A DNA stretch of 64,000 bases, from assembly GCF_004366075.1 (NCBI RefSeq), contig NZ_SODU01000002.1, positions 760,647 to 824,646 on the forward strand, read 5' to 3'. The translations under genes and the position numbers were made by a program. Source of the DNA: Kribbella pratensis. GTDB taxonomy: Bacteria; Actinomycetota; Actinomycetes; Propionibacteriales; Kribbellaceae. The notes under the pieces are model-generated. The model ran no database searches. It had not been told where the DNA came from and saw nothing but the letters and a program-made list of their open reading frames with translations. Shown here piece by piece: positions 52,736 to 60,228 of the stretch; the stretch's first letter is position 1; the number at the start of each line of letters is the position of its first letter.

Positions 52736-54258
52736 CGGATTTCCTCCAGCTCGACGTCGTCCAGTTGCAGCCAGACGTCCTGCCCGTGGCCGAAGAAGCC
52801 GCCGTACAGTTGGACCAACGACTCTCCGCCGGCGTCGAACTCGACGGAGACCTTCGTGTACTGCGGATGCGCGCCACCGGACTGCTGCGCGATCGTGCGT
52901 CCGCGGAGCGTGCGGACGCCGAGCATCGTTTCGCTGTTGTTCTCCGCCGTCCGGATCCAGGCGGAGAGCCGGTAGCGGTGATTGGGGCGTACGGCAACGG
53001 TCTGCTGGATCTGGTGGGTGCCGATCGAGTCGCGGACGAACGCGTTGTTGGTGCCGGTGTGGCCGAGGTTCGTGCGGTCGATGCCGCCGGTACCGCTCAG
53101 TTGCCAGGGTGCGGACGGCGTACCACTGGTCTGGCTCTCGAAGCCGGGATCCGTGACCAGGTTGGTGATCCGGCCGTCGTCGGTGAGCTTGGTGCGCATC
53201 AGGAAAACGTTGTACGGATCCCACTGGGACATCGTGAAGTAGAGGTCCGGGCCTGATGACCAGGGGTGCATGAACGATCCGTACAAGCCCGGGTATTCGG
53301 AGCCTTTGACAACGACCTGTTCGCCGCTCCACGGGCCGGTGAGGTCCTTCGCCGAGCGCAGCACGATCGCGGCGCGGTGCTCGTCGAGATACATCATCAG
53401 CCATTTGCCGGTGTACGCGTTCCACTGCAACGACACCTCGCCGATCGGGCCGACCGCGATCGGTACGGCGGCCGACTCCTGCGGCGACCAGGTCCGGCCG
53501 TCCCAGTACCGCCAAGCCTTCTTCTGGAGGACCTGTTGCTCGGGAACCCTCGCGAGATGGGCGTTGCCGAACCGGCCGTTCGGCGTACCGATCATGTAGA
53601 CGTAACCCTTGTCCTTGACCAGGGCCGTCATCTGGAAGTTGTCGTCCCAGGTCTTGGTGTTCAGCCAGCGGGCGCCTGGGTCCTTGGTCCAGTTCTCGCC
53701 GTTGTCGTCGGAGTACGCGAAGCCGGAGTAGTTCGTGAACCAACTGCCGGCCGGACCCCAGTAGTTGACCGACATGTACTGCACGTACTGGCGCTTCCCG
53801 ACCGAGATCCCCGCGGTCGGGATCACCGTGTGCTCGTCGCGGTCGATCTTCTTGCAGGGCAGGAACTCCTTGGCGTGACCGGGCCGGTCCTCGGCCGCCG
53901 AGTCGAGCGTCATCCCGTCGGCCAGGTTGCGGTCCTTGCTGCGGAAGAGCAGGTTGCACCGCCAGTCGATCGTCGCCTGGTCACCGGCACCGCCGCCCGG
54001 CCCGGTCCAGCCGCTGCCGTAGCTGTCGCCGAACGCGGTCAGGATCTCGCCGGATCCGTTGTCCCAGAGGATGCCGAGATCGGTCGCCTTCAGGGCGAAG
54101 CGCGCCTCGGTGTCGTTGATCGACTCCGGACCGGTGAGCTTGGCGATCCGCTCGACCGGCGACGGTACGGCCGTTGCTTGGGCGGGTGCGGACTGGTCGG
54201 CAGGCACCACGGCCGCTCCGATCAGGGCAGGCAGGACGAGCAACCATCGTTTCCGCAT
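52732..54258 (-). CDS. secreted DUF4185 (GH183-like) protein with C-terminal carbohydrate-binding domain
   Basis: A 508-residue exported protein. A signal peptide (residues about 1-30) is followed by a DUF4185 propeller at about 35-360 (EILTAFGDSYGSGW, YVQYMSVNYWG, GFAYSDDNGENWTKDP, MMYLDEHRAAIVLRSAKDL). A CBM-like jelly-roll follows at about 365-508 (NLVTDPGFESQTSGTPSAPW, YRLSAWIRTAENN). DUF4185 proteins have been assigned to GH183 endo-D-arabinanases, so D-arabinan of actinobacterial cell walls is a candidate substrate. GAGGAG precedes ATG. Operon with the sialidase-like gene. Confidence 0.82.
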   Translation of the reverse strand: MRKRWLLVLPALIGAAVVPADQSAPAQATAVPSPVERIAKLTGPESINDTEARFALKATDLGILWDNGSGEILTAFGDSYGSGWTGPGGGAGDQATIDWRCNLLFRSKDRNLADGMTLDSAAEDRPGHAKEFLPCKKIDRDEHTVIPTAGISVGKRQYVQYMSVNYWGPAGSWFTNYSGFAYSDDNGENWTKDPGARWLNTKTWDDNFQMTALVKDKGYVYMIGTPNGRFGNAHLARVPEQQVLQKKAWRYWDGRTWSPQESAAVPIAVGPIGEVSLQWNAYTGKWLMMYLDEHRAAIVLRSAKDLTGPWSGEQVVVKGSEYPGLYGSFMHPWSSGPDLYFTMSQWDPYNVFLMRTKLTDDGRITNLVTDPGFESQTSGTPSAPWQLSGTGGIDRTNLGHTGTNNAFVRDSIGTHQIQQTVAVRPNHRYRLSAWIRTAENNSETMLGVRTLRGRTIAQQSGGAHPQYTKVSVEFDAGGESLVQLYGGFFGHGQDVWLQLDDVELEEIR

Positions 54259-54311
54259 CAGGGGCTCCTCGGGCGGTTGCAGAGAGGTGGCATCCAGAAA
54301 TCGATTGCCCG

Positions 54312-54341
54312 ACCGTAACCGCGGGCCGCGGGGACGGTCAA
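54312..54341 (-). promoter_or_regulatory. candidate promoter of the DUF4185 operon
   Basis: On the minus strand TTGACC (54341-54336), 18-base spacer, TACGGT (54317-54312), about 55 bases before the DUF4185 start. The fit is moderate. Confidence 0.45.
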
Positions 54342-54451
54342 TGGGTCGCGACCTCTGCGCAGGTCGCGGACTGCCTGTCCTCCTGATCTCGGCGCGTGCG
54401 TTAGAGTTACTGACTGGAAACATCGGCCGATCGCCGACGAGGAGGATCGAC

Positions 54452-54850
54452 GTGGCACTGGGTAGGACGTCCCCACGGGACCTGCCGTTGTTCGCGGATC
54501 TGTCCGGACGCGACATCCGGGACATCTTCCGGGCCGGCGAGGAGGTCTCGGTACCGGCCGGCTGGTCGCTGATCCTGGAGCAGACGCCTCCGGACGCGGC
54601 GTACCTGATCCTCAGCGGTACGGCGGCGGTCCGCGAGAAGGGCCAGGAGATCGCCGAGCTCGGCCCGGGCGACATCGCCGGCGAGGTCGCGGTCCGGAAG
54701 AACACGTTGCGAACGGCAACCGTCACGGCGAAGTCGCGGCTGCAGCTGCTGCACTTCACCCGGGAGAAGTTCGACGACCTCACCCGCCGGCTGCCGGCGT
54801 TCCGGGACGCCATCGACGCCACCATCGCCGAGCGCCGCGGTGGCCACTGA
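54452..54850 (+). CDS. stand-alone cyclic nucleotide-binding domain protein
   Basis: A 132-residue cNMP-binding domain without the DNA-binding part of Crp-type factors. LFADLSGRDIRDIFRAGEEV opens the fold and LILSGTAAVREKGQEIAELG follows. The phosphate-binding cassette region is PGDIAGEVAVRKNTLRTATV; the usual GE(x)AL...RtAtv pattern is kept. GAGGAGG precedes the GTG. The gene overlaps the adenylate cyclase gene by 11 bases, suggesting a dedicated cAMP receiver. Output is unknown. Confidence 0.88.
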   Translation: MALGRTSPRDLPLFADLSGRDIRDIFRAGEEVSVPAGWSLILEQTPPDAAYLILSGTAAVREKGQEIAELGPGDIAGEVAVRKNTLRTATVTAKSRLQLLHFTREKFDDLTRRLPAFRDAIDATIAERRGGH

Positions 54851-55817
54851 CCCTGGGGCGCCGGATCTGGCCGGGTTGACGCGGGAGTTCGAGCAGACCC
54901 TGCTGGGCGGGGAACGGAAGTTCACCCGGATCCAGGTGTCCGAGCGGGCCGGGATCTCGATCCAGCGCGCCGAGCGGATGTGGCACGCGCTCGGGTTCGC
55001 GACCGTGCCGGACGACGAGGTGGCGTTCACCGACGACGACGTCGAGGCGTTGCGGCTGGTCGCGGCGCTCGAGGACGACGGGTTCATCGAGCCCGAGATG
55101 GAGTCGTCACTGGCCCGGAAACTCGGCCAGACGCAGTCGCGGCTGGCGTCGTGGCAGTCGGCGATGTTCCTGGAGTTCCTCGGCGGGTCCAAGCTGTCCG
55201 CGGACGAGTCGATCGAGGTTGCCGGCCTGTTGCTGCCGGCCATGGAGCGGCTGCAGACGTACGTCTGGCGCCGGCACCTCGCCGCGGCGGCCGGGCGGGC
55301 GGTGGCGGGGTCCGACGAGCTGGCACGTGGGGTGCGGGCGGTCGGATTCGCGGACATCGTCAGCTACACGCGCCTGACGCGGCGGTTGACCGAGGCCGAG
55401 CTCGGGGAGCTGATCGAGCGCTTCGAGGGTATGGCCGCGGACGTGGTCGCGCTGAACGGCGGCCGGGTGATCAAGTCGATCGGCGACGAGGTGCTGTTCG
55501 TGGCCGACACCGCCGCAGAGGGGGCTGCGGTCGCACTCGCCTTGCAGGACGCGGTGAACGCCGACGACGACCTTCCCGAGCTGCGGATCGGGCTCGCGTA
55601 CGGCACGATCCTGATCCGGTTGGGCGACGTGTACGGCGAGGTTGTCAACCTGGCCGCCCGTCTCACCACGGAATGCAAACCCGGCCGGGTTCTCGCCGAC
55701 CGCGAACTCGCCACAGCCCTCGACGGCCATTCGTCGTACGCCGTCCACCGTCTCCGCCGCGTCGCCGTCCGCGGCTACCGCCACCTCGTCCCGTACGCGA
55801 TCCAACGGGCAGAATGA
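54840..55817 (+). CDS. class III adenylate cyclase with N-terminal regulatory domain
   Basis: A 325-residue cyclase. Residues about 10-160 resemble the regulatory domain of mycobacterial Rv1264/Rv2212-type enzymes. The catalytic domain from about 165 has every key residue: metal Asp172 (GFADIVSYT) and Asp216 (SIGDEVLF), adenine-specifying Lys212 and Asp263, and transition-state Asn270 and Arg274 (VVNLAARL). It should produce cAMP. GTG start lies inside the preceding cNMP-binding gene. If the Rv1264 analogy holds, the N-terminal domain may respond to pH. Confidence 0.92.
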   Translation: MATDPGAPDLAGLTREFEQTLLGGERKFTRIQVSERAGISIQRAERMWHALGFATVPDDEVAFTDDDVEALRLVAALEDDGFIEPEMESSLARKLGQTQSRLASWQSAMFLEFLGGSKLSADESIEVAGLLLPAMERLQTYVWRRHLAAAAGRAVAGSDELARGVRAVGFADIVSYTRLTRRLTEAELGELIERFEGMAADVVALNGGRVIKSIGDEVLFVADTAAEGAAVALALQDAVNADDDLPELRIGLAYGTILIRLGDVYGEVVNLAARLTTECKPGRVLADRELATALDGHSSYAVHRLRRVAVRGYRHLVPYAIQRAE

Positions 55818-55821
55818 CCGC

Positions 55822-56580
55822 GTGCACGAGCTTCTGACGACCGCGGCGCTGGCAACGGCGGCTGCGGATGATCCGATGATCGTCTGGGCCGCACAGGGCT
55901 TCGGCCCTGGCACTCGCGCCTGGTACGACGGGGATGCCGTGGCGGTTGCCTCGCCGGACGTGTCGAAGCATGATCGGCTCGCGGTGATCGGCCCGGTCGA
56001 CGACGCGGTGCGGTTGACCGCCGACGTGCTCGCCGAGGTGGGTCCGTCGTACCGGCCGTTCGGCGACGAGGCGCTGATCCGTGAGCTGGCGGAGCGGGTG
56101 CCGGGGCTGAGGTTCTCGGCGGCGTTCGGGTGGATGGACTCGGACACGCTCCCGGACCTCACGACGACCGCTGCGTGGGTGGACGATGACTCCGGCCTTG
56201 AAGAGTTGCTCGCCGCGGCGTCGCCCTCGTCGTACGCTTGGCCCGGGCATCCCGGCGTACGGCGGTGGGCTGCGGTGACGGGCGAGCGTGGTGAGTTGTT
56301 GAGTATCGCCGCGGATGCGTGGAGCGCCCCCGAGGTCGGGTTCCTCGCTGGCGTCGCAACGCATCCTGTTGCCCGTGGCAAAGGACTGTCGCGGCAGGTG
56401 TGCGGATTCGTCACCGCCGAACTGGTGAAGCGCCACGGACGAGTCGGACTGATGGTCAACGGCGACAACACGCCCGCGATCAAGGTGTACGAACGCCTCG
56501 GCTACACGTATCGCGGGGTCGCGGCCGCGTCAGTCCGTTCCTGGTCACCTGGTGGGCTTCACGGTGAGCGTCGCGCCTGA
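55822..56580 (+). CDS. GNAT family N-acetyltransferase (FR47-like)
   Basis: A 252-residue protein with a variable N-terminal half and a C-terminal FR47-like GNAT domain. VGFLAGVATHPVARGKGLSR contains the acetyl-CoA loop ARGKGLS. VGLMVNGDNTPAIKVYERLG and YTYRGVAAA follow. GTG start just after the cyclase stop with a weak ribosome site. Substrate unknown. The 3' end overlaps the HAAS gene by 36 bases. Confidence 0.85.
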   Translation: MHELLTTAALATAAADDPMIVWAAQGFGPGTRAWYDGDAVAVASPDVSKHDRLAVIGPVDDAVRLTADVLAEVGPSYRPFGDEALIRELAERVPGLRFSAAFGWMDSDTLPDLTTTAAWVDDDSGLEELLAAASPSSYAWPGHPGVRRWAAVTGERGELLSIAADAWSAPEVGFLAGVATHPVARGKGLSRQVCGFVTAELVKRHGRVGLMVNGDNTPAIKVYERLGYTYRGVAAASVRSWSPGGLHGERRA

Positions 56581-57738
56581 GGTCGGGGTTGCCGAAGGGG
56601 CGACTGGGGTCGGGGCGGTCCGGGTGGCTGGTGCGGGTGGTGGGACGAAGGGGGCCTTCGTGGTCTCCTTGCAGTCCTCCGGGCTGGAATAGCCGTTCTC
56701 ATCGGGGACGACCACCGCCTGCGGGAAGAGGTTGCTGGTGGTGTCCCGGGACTCCTGCCCGTAGTTGGTCGCGCAGTCCTGCAGCTCCATGCTGATCGGG
56801 TTGCCGTCCTGGTCGTACAGCCGGACCGTGACCTGCTTGCCCTGGGCATCGAACGGGTAGATGTTCGAGACTGCGGTGCCGTTCACCACCACGCCCTTGG
56901 TCGGTGGTTCGTAGTTCGGCCCGCTGCCGCGGTAGTGGTTGTAGTTGTCCAGGAACCCGAACGACGCGCCGACGTACGCCGCGGCAAGGAACGCCGGGAC
57001 GGCAACCGCTGCGACGACGTTGAGCGGTACGACGTACCACAGCCAGCGCCGGTCCTGCTGGGTCCGGCGACCGATCCAGATCGAGACCGCCGCACCGGCG
57101 ATGGCTCCGACCACGGTCACCGAGATGGCGCCGAACAGCGCAAAGAACCCGGCCGCGCCGATCATGCCGCGCGCGACCCACCAGACCGGTTGGCCGATCG
57201 TCACCAGTTCGTGCCGGACGTTCGGAGGGACCTGGTCGATCCAGCCGCGGACCGCGGTCGCCCACTGCGCGCCCCGCGGGGTGTCCAGGACGATCCGCGG
57301 GTCGTTGCCGTTCAACGCCCGTACGCCGAGGAACGCCGCGACGAACAGCACGCCGAGCCCGAGCAGCCCGAAGAACGCCGTCTCGTCGCTCGACCACGCG
57401 AAGATGCTGACGGCAACGAAGAACGGCCCGACAGTGCCGGCGATCAGACCCCAGCGCAGCGCGTTCCAGCCGGACGTGAGGTAGTCCTGGCTGACCGGCT
57501 CGGTGCGTGCCGGATAGCCCGCCGCGGTCCGCAGTTCGTCGGCGTACTGCCGCGGCGTGCCGAGTCGTACCTGCAGGTCGCTCAAGGTCGGCTCGGCGTC
57601 GAACTCGCCTGCTACCTCGGTGAGGTGGTCGGTGACGTCCTGAAGCACGTCCTCCAGTTCACCCGGCGGCAGGTCGCTGAGCTCGGCTCGCACCTGCGTC
57701 AGGTAGATCGCGACCGCTCCGGTCAGGGTGCTGTTCAC
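56545..57738 (-). CDS. HAAS-domain membrane protein
   Basis: A 397-residue protein. An N-terminal HAAS/DUF1700-type helical domain at about 1-75 (LSDLPPGELEDVLQDVTDHL, LGTPRQYADELRTAAG) precedes six or so membrane helices. An external C-terminal part of about 130 residues ends in a Pro/Thr/Ala-rich tail. HAAS proteins are encoded next to PadR regulators, and the GTG start here overlaps the PadR stop (GTGA). The role is probably in signalling or membrane stress by family, not established. Confidence 0.82.
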   Translation of the reverse strand: MNSTLTGAVAIYLTQVRAELSDLPPGELEDVLQDVTDHLTEVAGEFDAEPTLSDLQVRLGTPRQYADELRTAAGYPARTEPVSQDYLTSGWNALRWGLIAGTVGPFFVAVSIFAWSSDETAFFGLLGLGVLFVAAFLGVRALNGNDPRIVLDTPRGAQWATAVRGWIDQVPPNVRHELVTIGQPVWWVARGMIGAAGFFALFGAISVTVVGAIAGAAVSIWIGRRTQQDRRWLWYVVPLNVVAAVAVPAFLAAAYVGASFGFLDNYNHYRGSGPNYEPPTKGVVVNGTAVSNIYPFDAQGKQVTVRLYDQDGNPISMELQDCATNYGQESRDTTSNLFPQAVVVPDENGYSSPEDCKETTKAPFVPPPAPATRTAPTPVAPSATPTSGATLTVKPTR

Positions 57739-58061
57739 GCGGCCTCCTCCTCCAGCAGCACCGACATCGTGTCGGCGAAGTGATTCCAGGTCTTGGTCGA
57801 TCGGGCCAGCAGGTCATGGCCGGTCTTGTTCAGCCCGTAGTACTTGCGGTGCGGGCCTTCCTCGCTCGGTTGCACGTACGACGTCAGCGCGCCGGCCTGG
57901 AAGAGCCGGCGGAGCGTCCCGTACACGGAGGCGTCCGCGACGTCCTCGAGCCCCGCGGCGCGCAGCCGGCGAAGTACGTCGTACCCGTAACCGTCGGCGT
58001 CCCGCAGTACAGCCAGCACTGCGAGATCCAGTACGCCCTTGAGCAGCTGGCTCGTATCCAT
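57735..58061 (-). CDS. PadR family transcriptional regulator
   Basis: A 108-residue PadR winged-helix protein. LLKGVLDLAVLAVLRDADGY (helix 1), GLEDVADASVYGTLRRLFQA (recognition helix) and GPHRKYYGLNKTGHDLLARS (wing). GGAGGTCGCG precedes ATG. It is coupled to the HAAS gene, the standard pair. A poorly conserved gap of about 130 bases separates it from the divergent AraC-type gene. Confidence 0.93.
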   Translation of the reverse strand: MDTSQLLKGVLDLAVLAVLRDADGYGYDVLRRLRAAGLEDVADASVYGTLRRLFQAGALTSYVQPSEEGPHRKYYGLNKTGHDLLARSTKTWNHFADTMSVLLEEEAA

Positions 58062-58194
58062 CGCGACCTCCTCCGGCACCGGCGGTGCTCCGCTGCGAAG
58101 ACTACTACACATTGTGGAGTACTCCGTTAACCACTCAGAGGTTCCGCAATTTCGATCAAGTCGGAGGCCGGGTGGTGGGGGCACAGTGGTGGGC

Positions 58195-59121
58195 ATGGCG
58201 GATGTGTTCGAGGAATTCGTGGCGGTGGTCGCCGACGGTCTGCGCGGTCTCGACGGTCCGGTGAACGGTGCCGGGCTGGCGGGACGGGTGCATCTGTCCC
58301 GGTTCCACTTCGACCGCGTGATCGGTGCGGTGGCCGGCGAATCGCCGTTCGCGTTCCGGCGCCGGGTGTTGCTGGAGCGGGCGGCGTACCGGTTGCTGGT
58401 CGAGCCGGTCGCCGTACTGGACGTCGCGGTCGAGGCCGGGTACGGGTCGCACGAGGCGTTCACGCGGGCGTTCGCCAGGGCCTACGGGATGTCGCCACGA
58501 GAGTGGCGGCGGGAGTCGTCGCGGATGTTCTTCCTCGCGGCGCCGAGTGGAGTGCATTTCCAGCCGCCGGCCGGCCTTCGGCTGCCGGCTCGTAGAAAGG
58601 TGAGAGGCATGGACGTACTTGTCAGGATGGTCGAGCACCACGTGTGGTTGACCGGCGAAATGATCGAACGCGGCGCCCGCCTGGACGCCGCCACACTGGA
58701 CCGGCCGATCGAGCTCTCCGTCGAGGGGATCGACGACGACATCTCGATCCGCTACCTACTGGACCGCCTGGTCTGGCAGGAGGAGATGTGGCTGGCGTCC
58801 GTCGAGGACCGCCCGTTCCAGGTCCCCGAGTGCGGCCGTCAGGTCGTCACCCCGATCCCCGAACTCCGCACCCGCCACGCGGACGCCGGCGCGCGCTTCG
58901 TGGCCCTGGTCAACCAACTCAACGAAGACGGCCGCTTCGACGAGAGCTTCGTCGACACCACCTGCGAACCACCCCGCGTCTTCACCTACGGCGGCATGGT
59001 CGCCCACGTCCTGACCTTCGCCGCCCACCGCAGATCCCTCCTGGTAGGCGCCTTCCACACCGCCGGCATCACCGACCTAGCCTTCGGCGACCCAATGCAC
59101 TTCGTAGCCGAAGGCAACTAG
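58195..59121 (+). CDS. AraC-type HTH fused to a DinB-like domain
   Basis: A 308-residue fusion. The N-terminal AraC DNA-binding domain at about 15-105 has LAGRVHLSRFHFDRVIGAVA, FRRRVLLERAAYRLL, VLDVAVEAGYGSHEAFTRAF and GMSPREWRR. From about residue 135 a four-helix DinB/DUF664-like domain begins (LVRMVEHHVWLTGEMIERGA) with His-rich segments HVWLTGE and MVAHVLTFAAHRRSLL that could bind metal. Possibly a thiol- or small-molecule-sensing regulator. GTG starts at 58186 and 58189 are alternatives. Confidence 0.85.
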   Translation: MADVFEEFVAVVADGLRGLDGPVNGAGLAGRVHLSRFHFDRVIGAVAGESPFAFRRRVLLERAAYRLLVEPVAVLDVAVEAGYGSHEAFTRAFARAYGMSPREWRRESSRMFFLAAPSGVHFQPPAGLRLPARRKVRGMDVLVRMVEHHVWLTGEMIERGARLDAATLDRPIELSVEGIDDDISIRYLLDRLVWQEEMWLASVEDRPFQVPECGRQVVTPIPELRTRHADAGARFVALVNQLNEDGRFDESFVDTTCEPPRVFTYGGMVAHVLTFAAHRRSLLVGAFHTAGITDLAFGDPMHFVAEGN

Positions 59122-59126
59122 TCCGT

Positions 59127-59173
59127 CGAGTCGTGGGATTTGGCTCTCATCGCTAGCCGATTTCCACGACTCG
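59127..59173. repeat. outer hairpin, left of the DUF559 gene
   Basis: CGAGTCGTGG (59127-59136) and CCACGACTCG (59164-59173) form a perfect 10-bp stem. The interior shares an ATCGGCT-type word with the right outer hairpin when read in opposite orientation. Confidence 0.85.
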
Positions 59174-59184
59174 GTGATGCGGAA

Positions 59185-59207
59185 CGGAGCCAATCGCCAC
59201 GACTCGG
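59185..59207 (+). repeat. 23-bp inverted repeat, left copy
   Basis: Contains GGAGCCAATCGCCACGACTC, and the whole 23 bases are the exact reverse complement of 60133-60155. It lies 11 bases beyond the DUF559 stop. It reuses the CCACGACTCGG word of the outer hairpins. Confidence 0.9.
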
Positions 59208-59217
59208 CGGGAGCGGG

Positions 59218-60078
59218 TCAGGCGGCCAGGTGTCGGTGGCGGATGCGGAGGTCCTCGGAGATGCGGGCGACGACGGTGTGTGGGATCTGGAGGAGGTCGT
59301 ACGCCGTGAACACCCGGACGAGCCAGCCTTCGCGCTCGAGGTTCTCGCGGCGGCGGATGTCCTGCCGCCACTGACGGGCATCCGTGAGGTGGTGCCGCCC
59401 GTCGTACTCGATCGCGAGACTGACCTCCGGGTAGCTCAGGTCCGGTTCGGCCAGCCAGCCGCCCGCGGCGTCGGAGATCACGTAGCCGATCCGCGGTTCG
59501 GGAAGGCCGCCGTCAACGAGGAGCAGGCGGAGCAGGGATTCCATCGGGGAGTCCACGCCGGCTCGGACGCGCGCCGCCGCTCGGCGGGCGAGCCGGACGC
59601 TCCGCACTCCGATCGCGGCGGCGACAGTCTCGACCAGGTGAAGCGGCTCGACGTCGGTGCGTCGTACCAGGGAGTCGCCCGCGGCGACGAGCTTGGTGAG
59701 ATCGCAGTACGGCGCCAGGTCGAGGAATGTCCGCTCAGGTGGAGTAAGTGGCAGTCCGTCGCGTAGCGTGCGGTCGAGGTGCTGCACCTCATGCACGCGC
59801 AGACCGCTGATTCGCGGAAGGGACAGCCGTGGATCGCGCTGGACCGTCACATGTACGACGTCGCCGGCGCGGTCGTTGGCGGTCCACAGACTCAACGCGG
59901 TCTGGTGGCTCACCACCGCCTCGGGCGTCAACAGCAATGCGGCCTCGGCCTGCAACCGGGGCGTGACGGCGACCGTCCCGTCGACGTACACGGAACCCAG
60001 CACCCGCCGGTACTGCGTGCCGCGCAGCACACCCCGCGAGATCCCTAACGCCTTGGCATCCGCCGCCGTGAACAACAC
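59218..60078 (-). CDS. DUF559/AbiEi-like protein with PD-(D/E)XK-type endonuclease domain
   Basis: A 286-residue protein. The N-terminal winged region (FTAADAKALGISRGVLRGTQ, YRRVLGSVYVDG) resembles AbiEi-type antitoxin/regulator domains. The C-terminal domain has EPDLSYPEVSLAIEYDGRHH, then RRRENLEREGWLVRVFTAYD, the DUF559/Vsr-like nuclease pattern with Asp and Glu as possible catalytic residues. Many paralogues exist in actinobacteria; function unknown. I start at GTG 60078; ribosome site weak. The gene is enclosed by exact inverted repeats. Confidence 0.8.
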   Translation of the reverse strand: MLFTAADAKALGISRGVLRGTQYRRVLGSVYVDGTVAVTPRLQAEAALLLTPEAVVSHQTALSLWTANDRAGDVVHVTVQRDPRLSLPRISGLRVHEVQHLDRTLRDGLPLTPPERTFLDLAPYCDLTKLVAAGDSLVRRTDVEPLHLVETVAAAIGVRSVRLARRAAARVRAGVDSPMESLLRLLLVDGGLPEPRIGYVISDAAGGWLAEPDLSYPEVSLAIEYDGRHHLTDARQWRQDIRRRENLEREGWLVRVFTAYDLLQIPHTVVARISEDLRIRHRHLAA

Positions 60079-60132
60079 CCCATCATTGTCCCGATTTCCC
60101 CACTCCACGGCGTCCGTTGTCCACAGGCCCCA

Positions 60133-60155
60133 CCGAGTCGTGGCGATTGGCTCCG
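60133..60155 (-). repeat. 23-bp inverted repeat, right copy
   Basis: Exact reverse complement of 59185-59207, beginning 54 bases upstream of the DUF559 start. Contains GAGTCGTGGCGATTGGCTCC. Confidence 0.9.
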
Positions 60156-60166
60156 GACCCATTCAT

Positions 60167-60213
60167 CGAGTCGTGGATCGCAGCTGGTTTTCACAGCCGA
60201 TTTTCACGACTCG
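60167..60213. repeat. outer hairpin, right of the DUF559 gene
   Basis: CGAGTCGTGG (60167-60176) pairs with TCACGACTCG (60204-60213), nine of ten bases matching. Spacing between the arms is identical to the left hairpin (47 bases overall). It ends 15 bases before the S15 peptidase stop. Confidence 0.8.
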
Positions 60214-60228
60214 GCGGGTGGGGGAGTT

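Larger units (their letters stand above)
59127..60213. mobile_element. possible mobile or REP-like cassette around the DUF559 gene
   Basis: A 1.09-kb unit with mirror symmetry: outer hairpin, 11-base gap, 23-bp inverted repeat, gene, 23-bp inverted repeat, 11-base gap, outer hairpin. It fits exactly between two ordinary genes. There is no transposase and no obvious target duplication, so mobility is inference; repeat-mediated regulation or a domesticated REP element is an alternative. Confidence 0.4.

Noticed and set aside
56545..56580. Frameshift suspected from a 36-base overlap of convergent genes
   Set aside because: Both proteins end with plausible family-length tails, and convergent 3' overlaps of 4 to 17 bases recur throughout this window.
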